A DNA stretch of 64,000 nt. Origin: Pseudomonas fluorescens. GTDB taxonomy: Bacteria; Pseudomonadota; Gammaproteobacteria; Pseudomonadales; Pseudomonadaceae. Shown piece by piece: positions 36,012 through 50,086 of the stretch. The notes under the pieces are model-generated. The model did not search any database and had not been told where the DNA came from. It saw only the letters and a program-made list of their open reading frames with translations. The position numbers were made by a program, and so were the translations under genes. The stretch spans positions 1 to 64,000 of the forward strand of contig NZ_CABVHQ010000017.1 of NCBI RefSeq assembly GCF_902497895.1. The letters run 5' to 3'. Position 1 is the stretch's first letter. Every line of letters starts with the position of its first letter.

Positions 36012-36105
36012 AAAAGATCGCAGCCTTCGGCAGCTCCTACGCCGACCGAGTTTACCCGTCGCTACGCCGATCACCCGTAGGAGCTGCCGCAGGCTGCGAT
36101 CTTGG
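36012..36105. repeat. REPIN: inverted pair of the GATCGCAGCCTGCGG repeat
   Basis: Two inverted copies of AGATCGCAGCCT.CGGCAG CTCCTAC are separated by about 40 bp, between the LysR gene and the end of glmS. The same element occurs at 38876 and 63307. Confidence 0.8.
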
Positions 36106-36165
36106 CGATCTAGCCTGCGCTGAAAGCCCTGGGGAACTGTGGAACAGCACCGGGCTGTGGATAAC

Positions 36166-37998
36166 TCACTCCACCGTTACGGATTTTGCCAGGTTGCGCG
36201 GCTGGTCGACGTCGGTGCCTTTAAGCACGGCCACGTAATACGACAGCAGCTGCAGCGGAATGGTGTAGAGGATCGGCGACAGGGTGTCATGGATGTGCGG
36301 CATGTTGATGACGTGAGTGCCTTCGCCATTGGTCAGGCCAGCCTGTTCGTCGGCAAACACCACCAGCTCACCGCCACGGGCGCGAACTTCCTGCAGGTTG
36401 GATTTGAGTTTCTCCAACAGTTCGTTGTTCGGTGCCACGGTCACTACCGGCATGTCGGCGTCGACCAGCGCCAGCGGGCCGTGCTTCAGCTCACCGGCCG
36501 GGTAGGCTTCGGCGTGGATGTAAGAGATTTCCTTGAGCTTGAGCGCACCTTCCATCGCTACCGGGAACTGCGCGCCACGGCCGAGGAACAGCGTGTGCTT
36601 CTTCTCGGCGAACAGCTCGGCGGTTTTCTCGATGATGCTGTCCATGGCCAGGGCTTCACCCAGGCGAGTCGGTAAGCGGCGCAATTCTTCGACCAGTTCG
36701 GCTTCCACGCCTTTGGCCAACGTACCGCGGACCTGGCCCAGGGACAGGGTCAGCAGCAGCAGGCCAACCAGCTGAGTGGTGAAGGCTTTGGTTGAGGCCA
36801 CGCCGATTTCGCGACCGGCTTGAGTCAATAGGGTCAGGTCGGACTCACGCACCAGCGAGCTGATGCCGACGTTGCAGATCGCCAGGCTGGCGAGGAAACC
36901 CAGTTCTTTGGCGTTACGTAGCGCCGCCAGGGTGTCGGCGGTTTCGCCGGATTGCGAGATGGTCACGAACAGCGTGTCCGGTTGCACCACGACTTTGCGG
37001 TAGCGGAACTCACTGGCGACTTCAACCTGGCACGGAATCCCGGCCAGCTCTTCGAGCCAGTAACGGGCAACCATGCCGGCGTGGTAGCTGGTGCCACAAG
37101 CGACGATCTGCACATTGCGGACCTTGGCGAACAGCTCGGCGGCTTGTGGGCCGAAGGCCTGGACCAGCACTTGGTTCTGGCTGAGGCGGCCTTCCAGGGT
37201 GCGCTGGACCACCGACGGTTGCTCGTGGATTTCCTTGAGCATGAAGTGACGGAACTCGCCTTTTTCAGCGGCTTCGGCACCGTCACGGTATTGCACGGCT
37301 TCACGTTCGACTGACTGACCGTCGACATCCCAGATCTGCACGTTGTCGCGGCGGATCTCGGCGATGTCGCCCTCTTCCAGGTACATGAAACGATCGGTGA
37401 CTTGACGCAACGCCAACTGATCGGAGGCCAGGAAGTTCTCGCCCAGACCCAGACCAATCACCAGCGGGCTGCCGCTGCGGGCCGCCACCAGACGATCTGG
37501 CTGATGAGCACTGACGACTGCCAGGCCATAGGCACCGTGCAGTTCTTTCACAGTGGCCTTGAGCGCAACGGTCAGATCGCGCAAGTCTTTGAGTTTGTGG
37601 TTGAGCAGGTGGGCGATGACTTCGGTGTCAGTGTCGGAGGTGAACACATAACCCAGGGCTTTCAACTGTGCACGCAGGGCTTCATGGTTCTCGATAATGC
37701 CGTTGTGCACCACCGCCAGATCCCCGGAGAAATGCGGATGGGCATTACGCTCGCACGGCGCACCGTGAGTTGCCCAACGGGTGTGGGCGATACCGAGGCG
37801 GCCGACCATAGGCTCACCGGCCAGGGCTTGTTCCAGCTCGCTGACCTTGCCTGGGCGGCGCATGCGCTCAAGCTTGCCGGCGTTGGTGAAAACCGCCACG
37901 CCGGCACTGTCGTAGCCGCGGTATTCAAGGCGCTTGAGGCCTTCGAGCAGGATGGCTGTGATATTCCGTTCAGCGACCGCGCCAACAATTCCACACAT
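36166..37998 (-). CDS. glmS: Glutamine--fructose-6-phosphate aminotransferase
   Basis: A 610-residue enzyme making glucosamine-6-phosphate from fructose-6-phosphate and glutamine, the first committed step to UDP-GlcNAc. The Ntn nucleophile Cys follows Met (MCGIVGAV). The glutaminase half is followed by two SIS isomerase domains with [10 protein letters not shown] and [11 protein letters not shown], and the C-terminus ends in AKSVTVE. The ribosome-binding site is AGGAGA. It starts 1 base after the glmR stop. A DnaA box lies just after its stop. Confidence 0.97.
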   Translation of the reverse strand: MCGIVGAVAERNITAILLEGLKRLEYRGYDSAGVAVFTNAGKLERMRRPGKVSELEQALAGEPMVGRLGIAHTRWATHGAPCERNAHPHFSGDLAVVHNGIIENHEALRAQLKALGYVFTSDTDTEVIAHLLNHKLKDLRDLTVALKATVKELHGAYGLAVVSAHQPDRLVAARSGSPLVIGLGLGENFLASDQLALRQVTDRFMYLEEGDIAEIRRDNVQIWDVDGQSVEREAVQYRDGAEAAEKGEFRHFMLKEIHEQPSVVQRTLEGRLSQNQVLVQAFGPQAAELFAKVRNVQIVACGTSYHAGMVARYWLEELAGIPCQVEVASEFRYRKVVVQPDTLFVTISQSGETADTLAALRNAKELGFLASLAICNVGISSLVRESDLTLLTQAGREIGVASTKAFTTQLVGLLLLTLSLGQVRGTLAKGVEAELVEELRRLPTRLGEALAMDSIIEKTAELFAEKKHTLFLGRGAQFPVAMEGALKLKEISYIHAEAYPAGELKHGPLALVDADMPVVTVAPNNELLEKLKSNLQEVRARGGELVVFADEQAGLTNGEGTHVINMPHIHDTLSPILYTIPLQLLSYYVAVLKGTDVDQPRNLAKSVTVE

Positions 37999-37999
37999 G

Positions 38000-38776
38000 C
38001 TATTTCTCCTGGTTGACTGCCGCGCATATCAAGGTGATGCCGCGGGCCTGAATGTGCTCGCGTGCCTCGAGAGGCAAGCGATCATCGGTAATGAGGGTAT
38101 GGACGCTGCTCCAGGGCAACTCCAGGTTGGGAATTTTGCGGCCGATTTTGTCGGCCTCGACCATCACGATCACCTCGCGGGCCACTTCCGCCATCACCCG
38201 GCTGAGGCCGAGCAATTCGTTGAAGGTCGTGGTGCCACGGATCAGATCAATGCCATCGGCACCGATGAACAGCTGGTCAAAATCATAAGAGCGTAGTACC
38301 TGTTCAGCGACCTGCCCCTGGAAAGACTCGGAGTGTGGATCCCAGGTGCCACCGGTCATCAACAGCACCGGTTCGTGTTCCAGCTCGCTCAGGGCATTGG
38401 CAACGTGCAGGGAGTTGGTCATTACCACCAGACCTGGCTGCTGACCGAGTTCGGGAATCATGGCAGCGGTGGTACTGCCGCTGTCGATGATGATCCGCGC
38501 GTGTTCGCGAATCCGCGTAACGGCGGCGCGGGCGATGGCCTGCTTGAACTTCGAGACGGGCTGCCCAAGATCACTCACCAGCTCTTGCGGCATGGTGATC
38601 GCACCACCATAACGACGCAGCAACAGCCCATTGCTCTCCAGAGCTGCCAGATCCTTGCGAATCGTGACTTCCGAAGTTTCGAAACGCTTGGCCAACTCAT
38701 CGACACTGACTTCACCCTGCTCATTGAGCAAGGCGAGGATATTGTGGCGCCGTTGTGGTGTATTTCGTTTCGACAT
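38000..38776 (-). CDS. glmR: DeoR/GlpR family regulator, GlmR type
   Basis: About 258 residues. The N-terminal DeoR HTH is [52 protein letters not shown]; the C-terminal sugar-phosphate-sensing domain has [13 protein letters not shown] and [15 protein letters not shown]. Position between glmU and glmS matches pseudomonad GlmR, which is thought to control amino-sugar synthesis. The ATG at 38776 was taken over an upstream in-frame start for the conserved [12 protein letters not shown]. Confidence 0.9.
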   Translation of the reverse strand: MSKRNTPQRRHNILALLNEQGEVSVDELAKRFETSEVTIRKDLAALESNGLLLRRYGGAITMPQELVSDLGQPVSKFKQAIARAAVTRIREHARIIIDSGSTTAAMIPELGQQPGLVVMTNSLHVANALSELEHEPVLLMTGGTWDPHSESFQGQVAEQVLRSYDFDQLFIGADGIDLIRGTTTFNELLGLSRVMAEVAREVIVMVEADKIGRKIPNLELPWSSVHTLITDDRLPLEAREHIQARGITLICAAVNQEK

Positions 38777-38840
38777 GGGCTGATAAGTTTCGTTTCGAAA
38801 GATAACGAAGGCAATCAAAACCCATTAACGAAACTTCGTC
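38763..38840. promoter_or_regulatory. Repeated TTTCGTTTCG motifs at glmR start (candidate GlmR operator)
   Basis: The 10-mer TTTCGTTTCG occurs at 38763-38772 and 38788-38797, and an inverted related form (AACGAAACTTCG) at about 38827-38838. DeoR-family regulators often bind such repeats near their own promoters, so this may be an autoregulatory site. Confidence 0.4.
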
Positions 38841-38875
38841 AAGTTCGCGGATAAAAAATATCTGTGGATAAACCA

Positions 38876-38974
38876 AAAAGATCGCAGCCTGCGGCAGCTC
38901 CTACGGAATTTCGTTCACCCGATATCGTGGATGGACTCAATCCCTGTAGGAGCTGCCGCAGGCTGCGATCTTTT
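38876..38974. repeat. REPIN between glmR and glmU
   Basis: Two inverted copies of the AGATCGCAGCCTGCGGCAGC repeat with a loop of about 45 bp. Exact DnaA boxes lie on both sides (38863-38871 and 38990-38998). Confidence 0.82.
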
Positions 38975-38999
38975 AGCGATCTTCGCAGCTGTGGATAAC

Positions 39000-40367
39000 T
39001 CAGCTCTTGTTGATTTTCACCGGACGCTTCCAGCCACCAATGTTCTTCTGCCGCGCCCGGCCCAACGCCAACTGAGCCTCTGGTACATCCTGAGTAATGG
39101 TCGAACCCGCCGCAGTGGTCGCACCATTGGAGATATCCACAGGCGCCACCAAGGAGTTGTTGGAGCCGATGAACACGTCTTCACCCAGCACGGTCTTCCA
39201 CTTGTTGGCGCCATCGTAGTTGCAGGTAATGGTGCCCGCGCCAATGTTGGTGCGCGCACCCACCTCGGCATCGCCCAGGTAGGTCAGGTGACCCGCCTTC
39301 GCGCCTTCACCCAGGTGAGCATTCTTCAGCTCGACAAAATTACCCACATGGGCGCGGGCGTCCAGCACAGTCCCCGGCCGCAGACGGGCAAACGGCCCGG
39401 CATCGCTGCCTTCGCCCAGGACTGCGCCTTCGATATGACTGTTGGCCTTGATCACCACGCCTTTGCGCAAGGTGCTGTCCTTGATCACGCAGTTCGGGCC
39501 GATGACCACGTCGTCTTCGATAACCACCCGGCCTTCGAGAATCACGTTGATGTCGATCAGCACGTCACGCCCGACACTGACTTCCCCGCGCACGTCGAAG
39601 CGTGCCGGGTCACGCAAGGTGACACCCAGCGCCATCAGGCGACGACCTTCGCGCAATTGGTAGTGACGCTCCAGTTCAGCGAGCTGCTTGCGATCGTTGG
39701 CGCCCTGCACTTCCATGGCGTCATGGGGTTGTTCGGTAGCCACCACCAGGCCGTCCTTGACTGCCATTTCGATCACGTCAGTGAGGTAGTACTCGCCCTG
39801 GACGTTGTTGTTCGACAAGCGACCCAGCCAATCGGCCAGCCGTGCACCGGGCACCGCAAGAATCCCGGTGTTGCCTTCGCAGATAGCCTTCTGGGCGTCA
39901 GTGGCGTCTTTGTGTTCGACGATAGCAGCGACTTTGCCGTCAGCATTGCGGACTATCCGGCCGTACCCGGTAGGGTCGGCCAGGGTGACGGTCAACAGAC
40001 CGAGTTGTTCAGGGTTAACTTTTTTCAGCAGGCGCTGAAGCGTCTCGACTTCGATCAGCGGCACATCGCCGTAGAGGATCAGTACGTTTTCAGCCGTCAG
40101 AAACGGCAAAGCCTGAGCCACGGCGTGGCCAGTACCGAGTTGCTTGTCCTGCAATACGAAGTTCAGATCGTCTGCGGCCAGACGCTCACGCACCACATCG
40201 GCACCATGGCCAATCACCACATGGATGCGCTGCGGATCAAGTTGCCGGGCGCTGTGGATAACATGGCCGAGCATGGAATTGCCCGCCACCGGGTGAAGCA
40301 CTTTCGGCAGGGCCGAACGCATGCGCGTGCCTTGACCGGCAGCGAGGATTACGATTTCAAGAGACAT
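39000..40367 (-). CDS. glmU: Bifunctional GlmU: GlcN-1-P acetyltransferase / GlcNAc-1-P uridylyltransferase
   Basis: A 455-residue enzyme making UDP-GlcNAc. The N-terminal nucleotidyltransferase domain begins [35 protein letters not shown] and [10 protein letters not shown] follow. The C-terminal half is a left-handed beta-helix of hexapeptide repeats with [17 protein letters not shown] and [14 protein letters not shown]. It lies downstream of the atp operon, whose terminator separates them. Confidence 0.97.
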   Translation of the reverse strand: MSLEIVILAAGQGTRMRSALPKVLHPVAGNSMLGHVIHSARQLDPQRIHVVIGHGADVVRERLAADDLNFVLQDKQLGTGHAVAQALPFLTAENVLILYGDVPLIEVETLQRLLKKVNPEQLGLLTVTLADPTGYGRIVRNADGKVAAIVEHKDATDAQKAICEGNTGILAVPGARLADWLGRLSNNNVQGEYYLTDVIEMAVKDGLVVATEQPHDAMEVQGANDRKQLAELERHYQLREGRRLMALGVTLRDPARFDVRGEVSVGRDVLIDINVILEGRVVIEDDVVIGPNCVIKDSTLRKGVVIKANSHIEGAVLGEGSDAGPFARLRPGTVLDARAHVGNFVELKNAHLGEGAKAGHLTYLGDAEVGARTNIGAGTITCNYDGANKWKTVLGEDVFIGSNNSLVAPVDISNGATTAAGSTITQDVPEAQLALGRARQKNIGGWKRPVKINKS

Positions 40368-40428
40368 GACTGGCTACCAATCCTGGGTGGTCAGCGGCTG
40401 CGACCAAAAATTGAACGGCGGAAAAAGA

Positions 40429-40456
40429 AAAAGGGTAGCCGAGGCTACCCTTTTTA
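40429..40456. terminator. Terminator after atpC
   Basis: An AAAAAGGGTAGCC / GGCTACCCTTTTT hairpin with A/T flanks lies 25 bp past the atpC stop; it ends the atp operon. Confidence 0.88.
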
Positions 40457-40481
40457 ATCAATCACACAAAAAGCTGATGGC

Positions 40482-40907
40482 TTAGCCGCCAAACTTCTTG
40501 CGGATCTGCTGGACGGTGCGCAGCTGAGCTGCGGCCTCGGCCAGACGTGCGGCAGCGGAACCGTAGTCGAACTCGGCGCCTCTGTCATGCAAGGCCTTCT
40601 CAGCAGCCTTGACGGCTTCCTGAGCGGAGGCTTCGTCCAGGTCGGCAGCACGTTGCACGGTGTCGGCAAGAACCTTGACCATGTTCGGCTGAACCTCGAG
40701 GTAACCACCGGAGATGTAAAACACCTCGGTTTCCCCACCCTGCTTGATCAGGCGGATCGGGCCCGGCTTGAGTTCAGTGATCAGCGGAGCGTGACCTAGA
40801 GCGATACCAAGATCACCCAGGCTGCCGTGCGCGACCACCATCTCGACCAGACCGGAAAAGATTTCTCCTTCCGCGCTGACGATATCGCAATGGACTGTCA
40901 TAGCCAT
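40482..40907 (-). CDS. atpC: ATP synthase F1 subunit epsilon
   Basis: 141 residues. The N-terminal beta-sandwich ([40 protein letters not shown]) and the C-terminal helical hairpin ([36 protein letters not shown]) are intact. Links the gamma shaft to the ring and can inhibit hydrolysis. Last gene of the atp operon. Confidence 0.96.
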   Translation of the reverse strand: MAMTVHCDIVSAEGEIFSGLVEMVVAHGSLGDLGIALGHAPLITELKPGPIRLIKQGGETEVFYISGGYLEVQPNMVKVLADTVQRAADLDEASAQEAVKAAEKALHDRGAEFDYGSAAARLAEAAAQLRTVQQIRKKFGG

Positions 40908-40951
40908 CTGCTTGCCTCAACCTGATTAGCGCCCGTTGCCGGGCGCCGGGA

Positions 40952-42358
<1,407 letters not shown>

Positions 42359-43219
42359 TTAAACCGCGGCAGCGCCGCCGACGATTTCCGAGATCTCTTG
42401 GGTGATCGCAGCCTGACGCGCCTTGTTGTAGATCAGCTGCAAATCGCTGATCAAGTCACCGGCGTTATCGGTAGCGTTCTTCATTGCGATCATCCGCGCA
42501 GCCTGTTCAGCCGCGTTGTTCTCGACCACCGCCTGGTACACCTGCGACTCCACGTAGCGGACCATCAAGCCGTCAAGCAGCTCCTTGGCATCCGGTTCGT
42601 AGAGATAGTCCCAGTGGTGCTTGAGTTTCTGATCCTGGGTCGCCACCAGCGGAATCAACTGTTCCACCGTAGGCTGTTGCGTCATGGTGTTGATGAACTT
42701 GTTGGACACCACGGACAGGCGGTCAATACGGCCGTCCAGGTAGGCATCCAGCATCACCTTGACGCTGCCGATCAGATCATTGATCGACGGCTCTTCGCCC
42801 AAGTGGCTGATAGCAGCGACGACGTTACCGCCGAAGTTGCGGAAAAATGCCGCACCTTTGCTACCGACCACGCACAGATCGATCTCTACGCCGCGATCGC
42901 GGTTTACCGCCATGTCCTTGACCAAAGCCTTGAACAGGTTGGTGTTCAAACCACCGCACAAACCACGGTCACTGCTCACGACGACATAACCGACGCGCTT
43001 GATTTCGCGCTCGATCATGAAGGGGTGGCGATATTCCGGGTTGGCGTTGGCCAGATGACCGATAACCTGGCGGATGCGCTCCGCGTAAGGACGGCTAGCA
43101 GCCATGCGCATTTGTGCCCTGCGCATTTTGCTGACCGCCACTTTTTCCATGGCGCTGGTGATCTTTTGCGTGCTTTTGATGCTCGCAATCTTACTGCGAA
43201 TCTCTTTTGCGCCTGCCAT
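42359..43219 (-). CDS. atpG: ATP synthase F1 subunit gamma
   Basis: 286 residues. N-terminal and C-terminal helices of the central shaft are recognised by [25 protein letters not shown] at the start and [42 protein letters not shown] at the end. Confidence 0.97.
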   Translation of the reverse strand: MAGAKEIRSKIASIKSTQKITSAMEKVAVSKMRRAQMRMAASRPYAERIRQVIGHLANANPEYRHPFMIEREIKRVGYVVVSSDRGLCGGLNTNLFKALVKDMAVNRDRGVEIDLCVVGSKGAAFFRNFGGNVVAAISHLGEEPSINDLIGSVKVMLDAYLDGRIDRLSVVSNKFINTMTQQPTVEQLIPLVATQDQKLKHHWDYLYEPDAKELLDGLMVRYVESQVYQAVVENNAAEQAARMIAMKNATDNAGDLISDLQLIYNKARQAAITQEISEIVGGAAAV

Positions 43220-43269
43220 GTAACACCTATCAGGTTAGCAAGCGGGAGCCTTGCGGCTCCCGCTGCGGC

Positions 43270-44814
43270 TTACCAGGTTTGGGTGGCCTTGAACTTCTCG
43301 ATACCGGCTTTCATGCCAGCGTCGATTTCGTCATTGAAGTCACCCTTCACGTTGATCTTCGCCATCAAATCGGCGTGATCGCGGTTGAAGAAAGCAATCA
43401 GCGCTTGTTCGAAGCTGCCGATCTTGGCGATTTCAATGTCAGTCAGGAACCCACGCTCAGCGGCATACAGCGACAGCGCCATGTCAGCGATCGACATTGG
43501 TGCGTATTGCTTCTGCTTCATCAGCTCGGTAACGCGCTGACCATGCTCAAGTTGCTTACGGGTCGCTTCGTCCAGGTCAGAAGCGAACTGGGCAAATGCT
43601 GCCAGTTCACGGTACTGAGCCAGAGCGGTACGGATACCACCGGAGAGCTTCTTGATGATCTTGGTCTGAGCGGCACCACCCACACGGGATACCGAAACAC
43701 CGGCGTTCACTGCAGGACGGATCCCGGAGTTGAACATGGCCGATTCCAGGAAGATCTGACCGTCGGTGATGGAAATCACGTTGGTCGGAACGAACGCGGA
43801 AACGTCGCCAGCCTGGGTTTCGATGATCGGCAGTGCGGTCAGGGAACCGGTTTTGCCGGTCACTGCGCCGTTGGTGAACTTCTCTACGTATTCTTCCGAA
43901 ACGCGGGATGCGCGCTCCAGCAGACGGGAGTGGAGATAGAACACGTCGCCTGGGTAAGCTTCACGGCCTGGTGGACGGCGCAGCAGCAGGGAAATCTGGC
44001 GGTAAGCCACTGCTTGCTTGGACAGATCGTCATAAACGATCAGCGCGTCTTCACCGCGGTCGCGGAAGTATTCGCCCATGGTGCAACCGGAGTACGGTGC
44101 CAGGAATTGCAGTGCTGCAGATTCCGAAGCGCTCGCAGCCACGACGATGGTGTTAGCCAGCGCGCCGTTTTCTTCCAGCTTGCGAACAACGTTGGCGATG
44201 GTCGATTGTTTCTGACCGATAGCTACGTAGACGCAGAAGATGCCGCTGTTTTTCTGGTTGATGATCGCGTCGATCGCCAGAGCGGTTTTACCGATCTGAC
44301 GGTCACCGATGATCAGCTCACGCTGGCCACGGCCGACAGGGATCATGGCATCGACAGCCTTGTAGCCAGTCTGTACAGGCTGGTCTACCGACTTACGCCA
44401 GATCACGCCTGGAGCAACTTTCTCGACCGCATCGGTCTCGGTGTTGTTCAGCGGACCTTTGCCGTCAACTGGGTTACCCAGTGCGTCGACTACGCGACCC
44501 AGCAGTTCCTTACCAACCGGAACTTCGAGGATGCGGCCAGTGCACTTGGCGCTCATGCCTTCAGCCAGAGACTGATAGGAGCCCAATACCACGGCGCCTA
44601 CAGAGTCTTGCTCAAGGTTGAGGGCCATACCGAAGACGCCGCCCGGAAACTCGATCATCTCGCCGTACATGACGTCGGCCAGACCGTGAATCCGCACGAT
44701 GCCGTCAGATACGCTGACGACAGTGCCTTCGTTACGGGCTTGGGAGGTCACATCGAGTTTGTCGATGCGGCCCTTGATAATTTCACTTATTTCGGAAGGA
44801 TTGAGTTGCTGCAT
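43270..44814 (-). CDS. atpA: ATP synthase F1 subunit alpha
   Basis: 514 residues, the non-catalytic nucleotide-binding subunit. Walker A is GDRQIGKTA; the signature [18 protein letters not shown] is present. The N-terminus ([17 protein letters not shown]) matches the delta-binding segment. Confidence 0.98.
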   Translation of the reverse strand: MQQLNPSEISEIIKGRIDKLDVTSQARNEGTVVSVSDGIVRIHGLADVMYGEMIEFPGGVFGMALNLEQDSVGAVVLGSYQSLAEGMSAKCTGRILEVPVGKELLGRVVDALGNPVDGKGPLNNTETDAVEKVAPGVIWRKSVDQPVQTGYKAVDAMIPVGRGQRELIIGDRQIGKTALAIDAIINQKNSGIFCVYVAIGQKQSTIANVVRKLEENGALANTIVVAASASESAALQFLAPYSGCTMGEYFRDRGEDALIVYDDLSKQAVAYRQISLLLRRPPGREAYPGDVFYLHSRLLERASRVSEEYVEKFTNGAVTGKTGSLTALPIIETQAGDVSAFVPTNVISITDGQIFLESAMFNSGIRPAVNAGVSVSRVGGAAQTKIIKKLSGGIRTALAQYRELAAFAQFASDLDEATRKQLEHGQRVTELMKQKQYAPMSIADMALSLYAAERGFLTDIEIAKIGSFEQALIAFFNRDHADLMAKINVKGDFNDEIDAGMKAGIEKFKATQTW

Positions 44815-44835
44815 TGCTCTGCTGCCCCTTCAAAC

Positions 44836-45372
44836 TCAAGATTTCAATGCTTCGGCAAGGTTCGCGAGTTTGCCGCGAATCGAGCCATCGATAACCAGGT
44901 CGCCGGCGCGGATGATGACACCACCAATCAGGGCAGCGTCCTCCGCAACTTGCAGGCGCACTTCCCGGTTGAGTCGTGCACTGAGAACCTTGGCGAGTTT
45001 GTCTTGCTGTTCTTGGTTCAATGCGAAAGCACTGGTGACATCCACATCTACCGATTTCTCTTGTTCGGCCTTGTACAGGTCAAACAGAGCGGCGATCTCC
45101 GGCAAAAGCGGGAGACGGTCGTTTTCGGCAACGACGTGAATGAAGTTCTGCACCTTCACATCAAACTTGTCGCCACACACGTCGATAAACGTGGTGGCCT
45201 TGTCTGCGCTCGTCAGTCGCGGGGCCTTGAGCACGCGCTGCATAGTGTCATCTTGCGACACTGCTGCAGCCAGGCCGAGCATGGCTGACCAAGAGGCCAG
45301 CTGCTTGTGGGACTGGGCGTGCTCGAAGGCTGCCTTAGCGTAAGGTCGGGCCAACGTGGTCAATTCTGCCAT
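44836..45372 (-). CDS. atpH: ATP synthase F1 subunit delta
   Basis: 178 residues. The start [19 protein letters not shown] and the C-terminal [33 protein letters not shown] signature identify it. Part of the peripheral stalk. Confidence 0.96.
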   Translation of the reverse strand: MAELTTLARPYAKAAFEHAQSHKQLASWSAMLGLAAAVSQDDTMQRVLKAPRLTSADKATTFIDVCGDKFDVKVQNFIHVVAENDRLPLLPEIAALFDLYKAEQEKSVDVDVTSAFALNQEQQDKLAKVLSARLNREVRLQVAEDAALIGGVIIRAGDLVIDGSIRGKLANLAEALKS

Positions 45373-45384
45373 GATCGCCCTCGC

Positions 45385-45855
45385 TTAAATTTCAGCAGCC
45401 AGTTTGTTAACCAGCTCCGCGTGCGCGTTTTGATCGATTGTGGCACCCAGGATCTTCTCGGCGCCGCCAACGGCCAGAGCACCCAGTTGGGCACGCAGCG
45501 CGTCTTTGACACTGTTCAGTTCCTGCTCGATCTCGGCCTGAGCCTGAGCCTTCACACGTTCAGCTTCGACGCGAGCCTGATCTCTGGCTTCGTCGACGAT
45601 CTGAGTACCGCGTTTCTTGGCTTGCTCAATGATTTCAGCTGCCTGTGCTTTAGCATCGCGCAGTTGATGACCCGCTTTCTCTTGGGCCAACTCCAGGTCG
45701 CGAGCTGCACGGCTGGCAGCGTCCAATCCATCCGCGATCTTCTTCTGACGTTCGTGCAAAGCCGCGATGACCGGAGGCCACACGAACTTCATGCAAAACA
45801 GTACAAAAATGAAGAACGCAACGGACTGGCCAATCAGGGTTGCATTAATGTTCAC
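45385..45855 (-). CDS. atpF: ATP synthase Fo subunit b
   Basis: 156 residues. One N-terminal membrane helix ([23 protein letters not shown]) followed by a long charged coiled coil that dimerises into the peripheral stalk. Confidence 0.96.
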   Translation of the reverse strand: MNINATLIGQSVAFFIFVLFCMKFVWPPVIAALHERQKKIADGLDAASRAARDLELAQEKAGHQLRDAKAQAAEIIEQAKKRGTQIVDEARDQARVEAERVKAQAQAEIEQELNSVKDALRAQLGALAVGGAEKILGATIDQNAHAELVNKLAAEI

Positions 45856-45912
45856 GCCAACACCTCGCTCGTTCGTTGTCCATCACCCTAATCAACTCGA
45901 AAATTCGAGTGA

Positions 45913-46185
<273 letters not shown>

Positions 46186-46303
46186 TTACGTCGTATGGTT
46201 TAGGTTTTTTAATTTTTAAAGCGGTAAAACAAATCGTTTCATAGCCCTGTTCGGGCACCCTCTCGTTTGACCGAGAGGGACATCAGACCAGTCGAGACTG
46301 GTC

Positions 46304-47597
<1,294 letters not shown>

Positions 47598-47670
47598 CGA
47601 TATTGCTCCCCAGGAATCGGCTGCCGGAACGCTTAAACTGGCATAATTTGTGCCGACAAAATGCGCGCAG

Positions 47671-47699
47671 AGTATAGGGGCGCTTCCGCCCCTATTCAA
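47671..47699 (-). promoter_or_regulatory. Promoter of the atp operon
   Basis: On the minus strand, TTGAAT (47694-47699) and TATACT (47671-47676) are separated by exactly 17 bp, a good sigma-70 promoter about 75 bp before atpI. A 9-bp perfect inverted repeat (ATAGGGGCG / CGCCCCTAT) fills the spacer and may also serve as a hairpin after parB. Confidence 0.65.
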
Positions 47700-47743
47700 C
47701 TGCCAGGTAGTGTTTTTTGACTGCTGCTACATATGGAATTGTT

Positions 47744-48616
47744 TCAGCGGATGTGTGCGAGAACGCCCTGCAATTCATCCAGGGAGTTATAACCAATGAC
47801 CAACTGCCCCTTGCCCTTCTTCCCGTGGCGAATCTGTACCGCAGAGCCCAGGCGCTCGGCCAGACGCTGTTCGAGACGGGCGATATCCGGGTCGGGTTTG
47901 GTGGGTTCGGCGGGCTCTTGTTTGCCACTCAACCACTGGCGAACCAGGGCTTCAGTCTGGCGTACAGTCAGACCTCGTGCGACAACGTGTCGCGCCCCTT
48001 CGACTTGTTGATTTTCCGGTAAACCGAGCAATGCACGTGCGTGACCCATTTCCAGGTCACCATGAGACAGCATGGTTTTGATGACTTCAGGTAACGCAAT
48101 CAGGCGCAGCAAGTTGGCCACGGTCACCCGGGATTTACCCACGGCTTCGGCAACTTGCTGCTGAGTCAGCTGGAATTCCTGCTGCAAGCGCTGCAGGGCC
48201 ACCGCTTCCTCGATCGGATTGAGGTCTTCGCGCTGAATGTTCTCGATCAGCGCCATGGCGATGGCGGTCTCATCCGGCACGTCGCGAACCATCGCCGGGA
48301 TGGTTTCCTGGCCGGCCTGCTGGCTGGCACGCCAACGGCGTTCCCCCGCAATGATCTCAAAGCGACCAGCGCCGATCGGACGAACCACTATGGGTTGCAT
48401 CACCCCCTGGGCCTTGATCGACTGGGCGAGCTCTTCCAGCGCCTGTGGGTCCATGTCCCGACGCGGCTGATACTTGCCGCGTTGAATCAGGTCCAGCGGC
48501 AGATGCTGCAGCTCACGCTGATCGGCCTGCACCGCCTGCTCTTCCAGCGAGCTGACAGTCGGACCACTCAGCAGTGCATCCAGTCCACGTCCGAGACCTC
48601 GTTTCTTGACGGCCAT
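47744..48616 (-). CDS. parB: Chromosome partitioning protein ParB
   Basis: A 290-residue CTP-dependent clamp that loads at parS and organises the origin region. The start MAVKKRGLGRGLDALL, the nucleotide-binding AGERRWRASQ and IENIQREDLNPIEEA motifs, the HTH TQQQVAEAVGKSRVTVANLLRL, and a C-terminal dimer domain are visible. It follows parA by 9 bases. Four parS sites in this window are its expected targets. Confidence 0.97.
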   Translation of the reverse strand: MAVKKRGLGRGLDALLSGPTVSSLEEQAVQADQRELQHLPLDLIQRGKYQPRRDMDPQALEELAQSIKAQGVMQPIVVRPIGAGRFEIIAGERRWRASQQAGQETIPAMVRDVPDETAIAMALIENIQREDLNPIEEAVALQRLQQEFQLTQQQVAEAVGKSRVTVANLLRLIALPEVIKTMLSHGDLEMGHARALLGLPENQQVEGARHVVARGLTVRQTEALVRQWLSGKQEPAEPTKPDPDIARLEQRLAERLGSAVQIRHGKKGKGQLVIGYNSLDELQGVLAHIR

Positions 48617-48625
48617 GGGGATTCC

Positions 48626-49423
48626 TTAAGTTGCCGGAGCAGCGGCGATGCGTGAGTTACGACGTTGACGACGAACCAGCTCGCCCGCCAGGGCCAGGTA
48701 AGCGATCGCGCCACGGGATTGTTTGTCATACACCAGCGCCGGCATGCCATAACTCGGTGCTTCGGCCAGCCGGATGTTGCGCGGAATCACAGTGTCGTAG
48801 AGCTGCTCGCCGAAGTGTTCCTTGAGCTGCGCCGAAACGTCGTTCATCAGACTCAGCCGCGGGTCATACATGGTCCGCAGCAGGCCTTCGACTTTCAGGT
48901 TCGGGTTCAGCAGTTCAGCGATTCGCTTGATGTTGTCCACAAGGTCGCTCAAGCCTTCGAGTGCGAAGTACTCGCACTGCATGGGGATAATCACCCCATC
49001 GGCGGCGACCAGCGCGTTGAGCGTAAGCATCGACAGCGAAGGTGGACAATCGATCAAAATGTAATCGTAGTTTTCGCGAATCGGCGCCAGGGCGCTGCGC
49101 AGACGGCTTTCTTTCATCTGCATTTCCAGCAGAACGACTTCTGCCGCCGTCAGATCGCGGTTAGCCGGCAGCAGCTGATAACCGCCATGTTCGGAAAAAT
49201 GCATGGCCTGGGCCAGATCGCATTCGCCGATCAGCAGGTCATAGACCGAATTTTCCAGGTTGTGTTTATCCACACCGCTACCCATGGTGGCGTTGCCTTG
49301 TGGATCCAGATCGATCAACAGCACCCGACGCTTGGTAGCGACCAGCGATGCTGCGAGGTTGATACAGGTGGTGGTCTTGCCCACACCACCCTTTTGGTTC
49401 GCTATCGCGAATACCTTAGCCAT
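48626..49423 (-). CDS. parA: Chromosome partitioning ATPase ParA
   Basis: A 265-residue deviant Walker ATPase: FAIANQKGGVGKTTTCINLA, LLIDLDPQGNATMG, YILIDCPPSLSMLTLNALVAADG. Forms the nucleoid-bound gradient that moves ParB-parS. The ATG at 49423 matches the conserved MAKVFAIANQK; a TTG at 49441 is unlikely. Confidence 0.97.
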   Translation of the reverse strand: MAKVFAIANQKGGVGKTTTCINLAASLVATKRRVLLIDLDPQGNATMGSGVDKHNLENSVYDLLIGECDLAQAMHFSEHGGYQLLPANRDLTAAEVVLLEMQMKESRLRSALAPIRENYDYILIDCPPSLSMLTLNALVAADGVIIPMQCEYFALEGLSDLVDNIKRIAELLNPNLKVEGLLRTMYDPRLSLMNDVSAQLKEHFGEQLYDTVIPRNIRLAEAPSYGMPALVYDKQSRGAIAYLALAGELVRRQRRNSRIAAAPAT

Positions 49424-49441
49424 TCTTGCTTGTATTCCCAA

Positions 49442-50086
49442 TCATGCCGTGCGGCGCAGTATCAGCAAATGGCGTTGGCCTTGGCAACCGGGTACGGCCA
49501 GGGCGTGTGCGCTATCGAGGTGGAAGTCTGCCGGCAATGCTACCAGTTCATCCGCCGGATGCAGGCCTTTCATTGCCAACCAACGTGTATCGAGGTCGCC
49601 CAGATGGCGCGTCCAGTTGGCGAAATCTTCCAGACTGCTGAACGCTCGGGAGACGATCCCGGTGAAGGGTAGTTCAGGTTGGAAGGCTTCGACCCGACTG
49701 TGGATAACTTGCAGGTTGTCCAGCTTGAGCTCCAGTTTGACCTGGGTCAGGAAGCGGGTTTTCTTGCCGTTGCTGTCCAGAACCGTCACTTGCGAGTCGG
49801 GAAACAGGATCGCCAACGGAATCCCCGGCATGCCGCCACCGCTGCCGACATCCAGCCAGCGGCCATTCTCGATGAAGGCCATGACGCTCAGGCTGTCGAG
49901 CAAATGCCGCGAAACCATTTCGTCGGGGTCGCGTACCGCCGTGAGGTTGTACGCCTTGTTCCATTTGATCAACAGGGCCAGATAAGCCAGCAACTGAGCG
50001 TGCTGGGCTTCTGTCAGGGGGACGCCGAGCTGGCGAGCACCTGTGGATAATTCTTCGGCATGTTGCGAGGTGACCAACGAACTCAA
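49442..50086 (-). CDS. rsmG: 16S rRNA (guanine-N7) methyltransferase RsmG
   Basis: A 214-residue methyltransferase that modifies G527 of 16S rRNA. SAM-binding [17 protein letters not shown] is visible. The start is a TTG overlapping the mnmG stop (TTGA), with GGAG 8 bases upstream, so translation is coupled. Confidence 0.95.
   Translation of the reverse strand: MSSLVTSQHAEELSTGARQLGVPLTEAQHAQLLAYLALLIKWNKAYNLTAVRDPDEMVSRHLLDSLSVMAFIENGRWLDVGSGGGMPGIPLAILFPDSQVTVLDSNGKKTRFLTQVKLELKLDNLQVIHSRVEAFQPELPFTGIVSRAFSSLEDFANWTRHLGDLDTRWLAMKGLHPADELVALPADFHLDSAHALAVPGCQGQRHLLILRRTA

Noticed and set aside
36012..36105. Inverted repeats as a CRISPR array or Rho-independent terminators
   Set aside because: Only two inverted copies with variable loop, no regular spacers and no cas genes; sequence matches pseudomonad REP elements.
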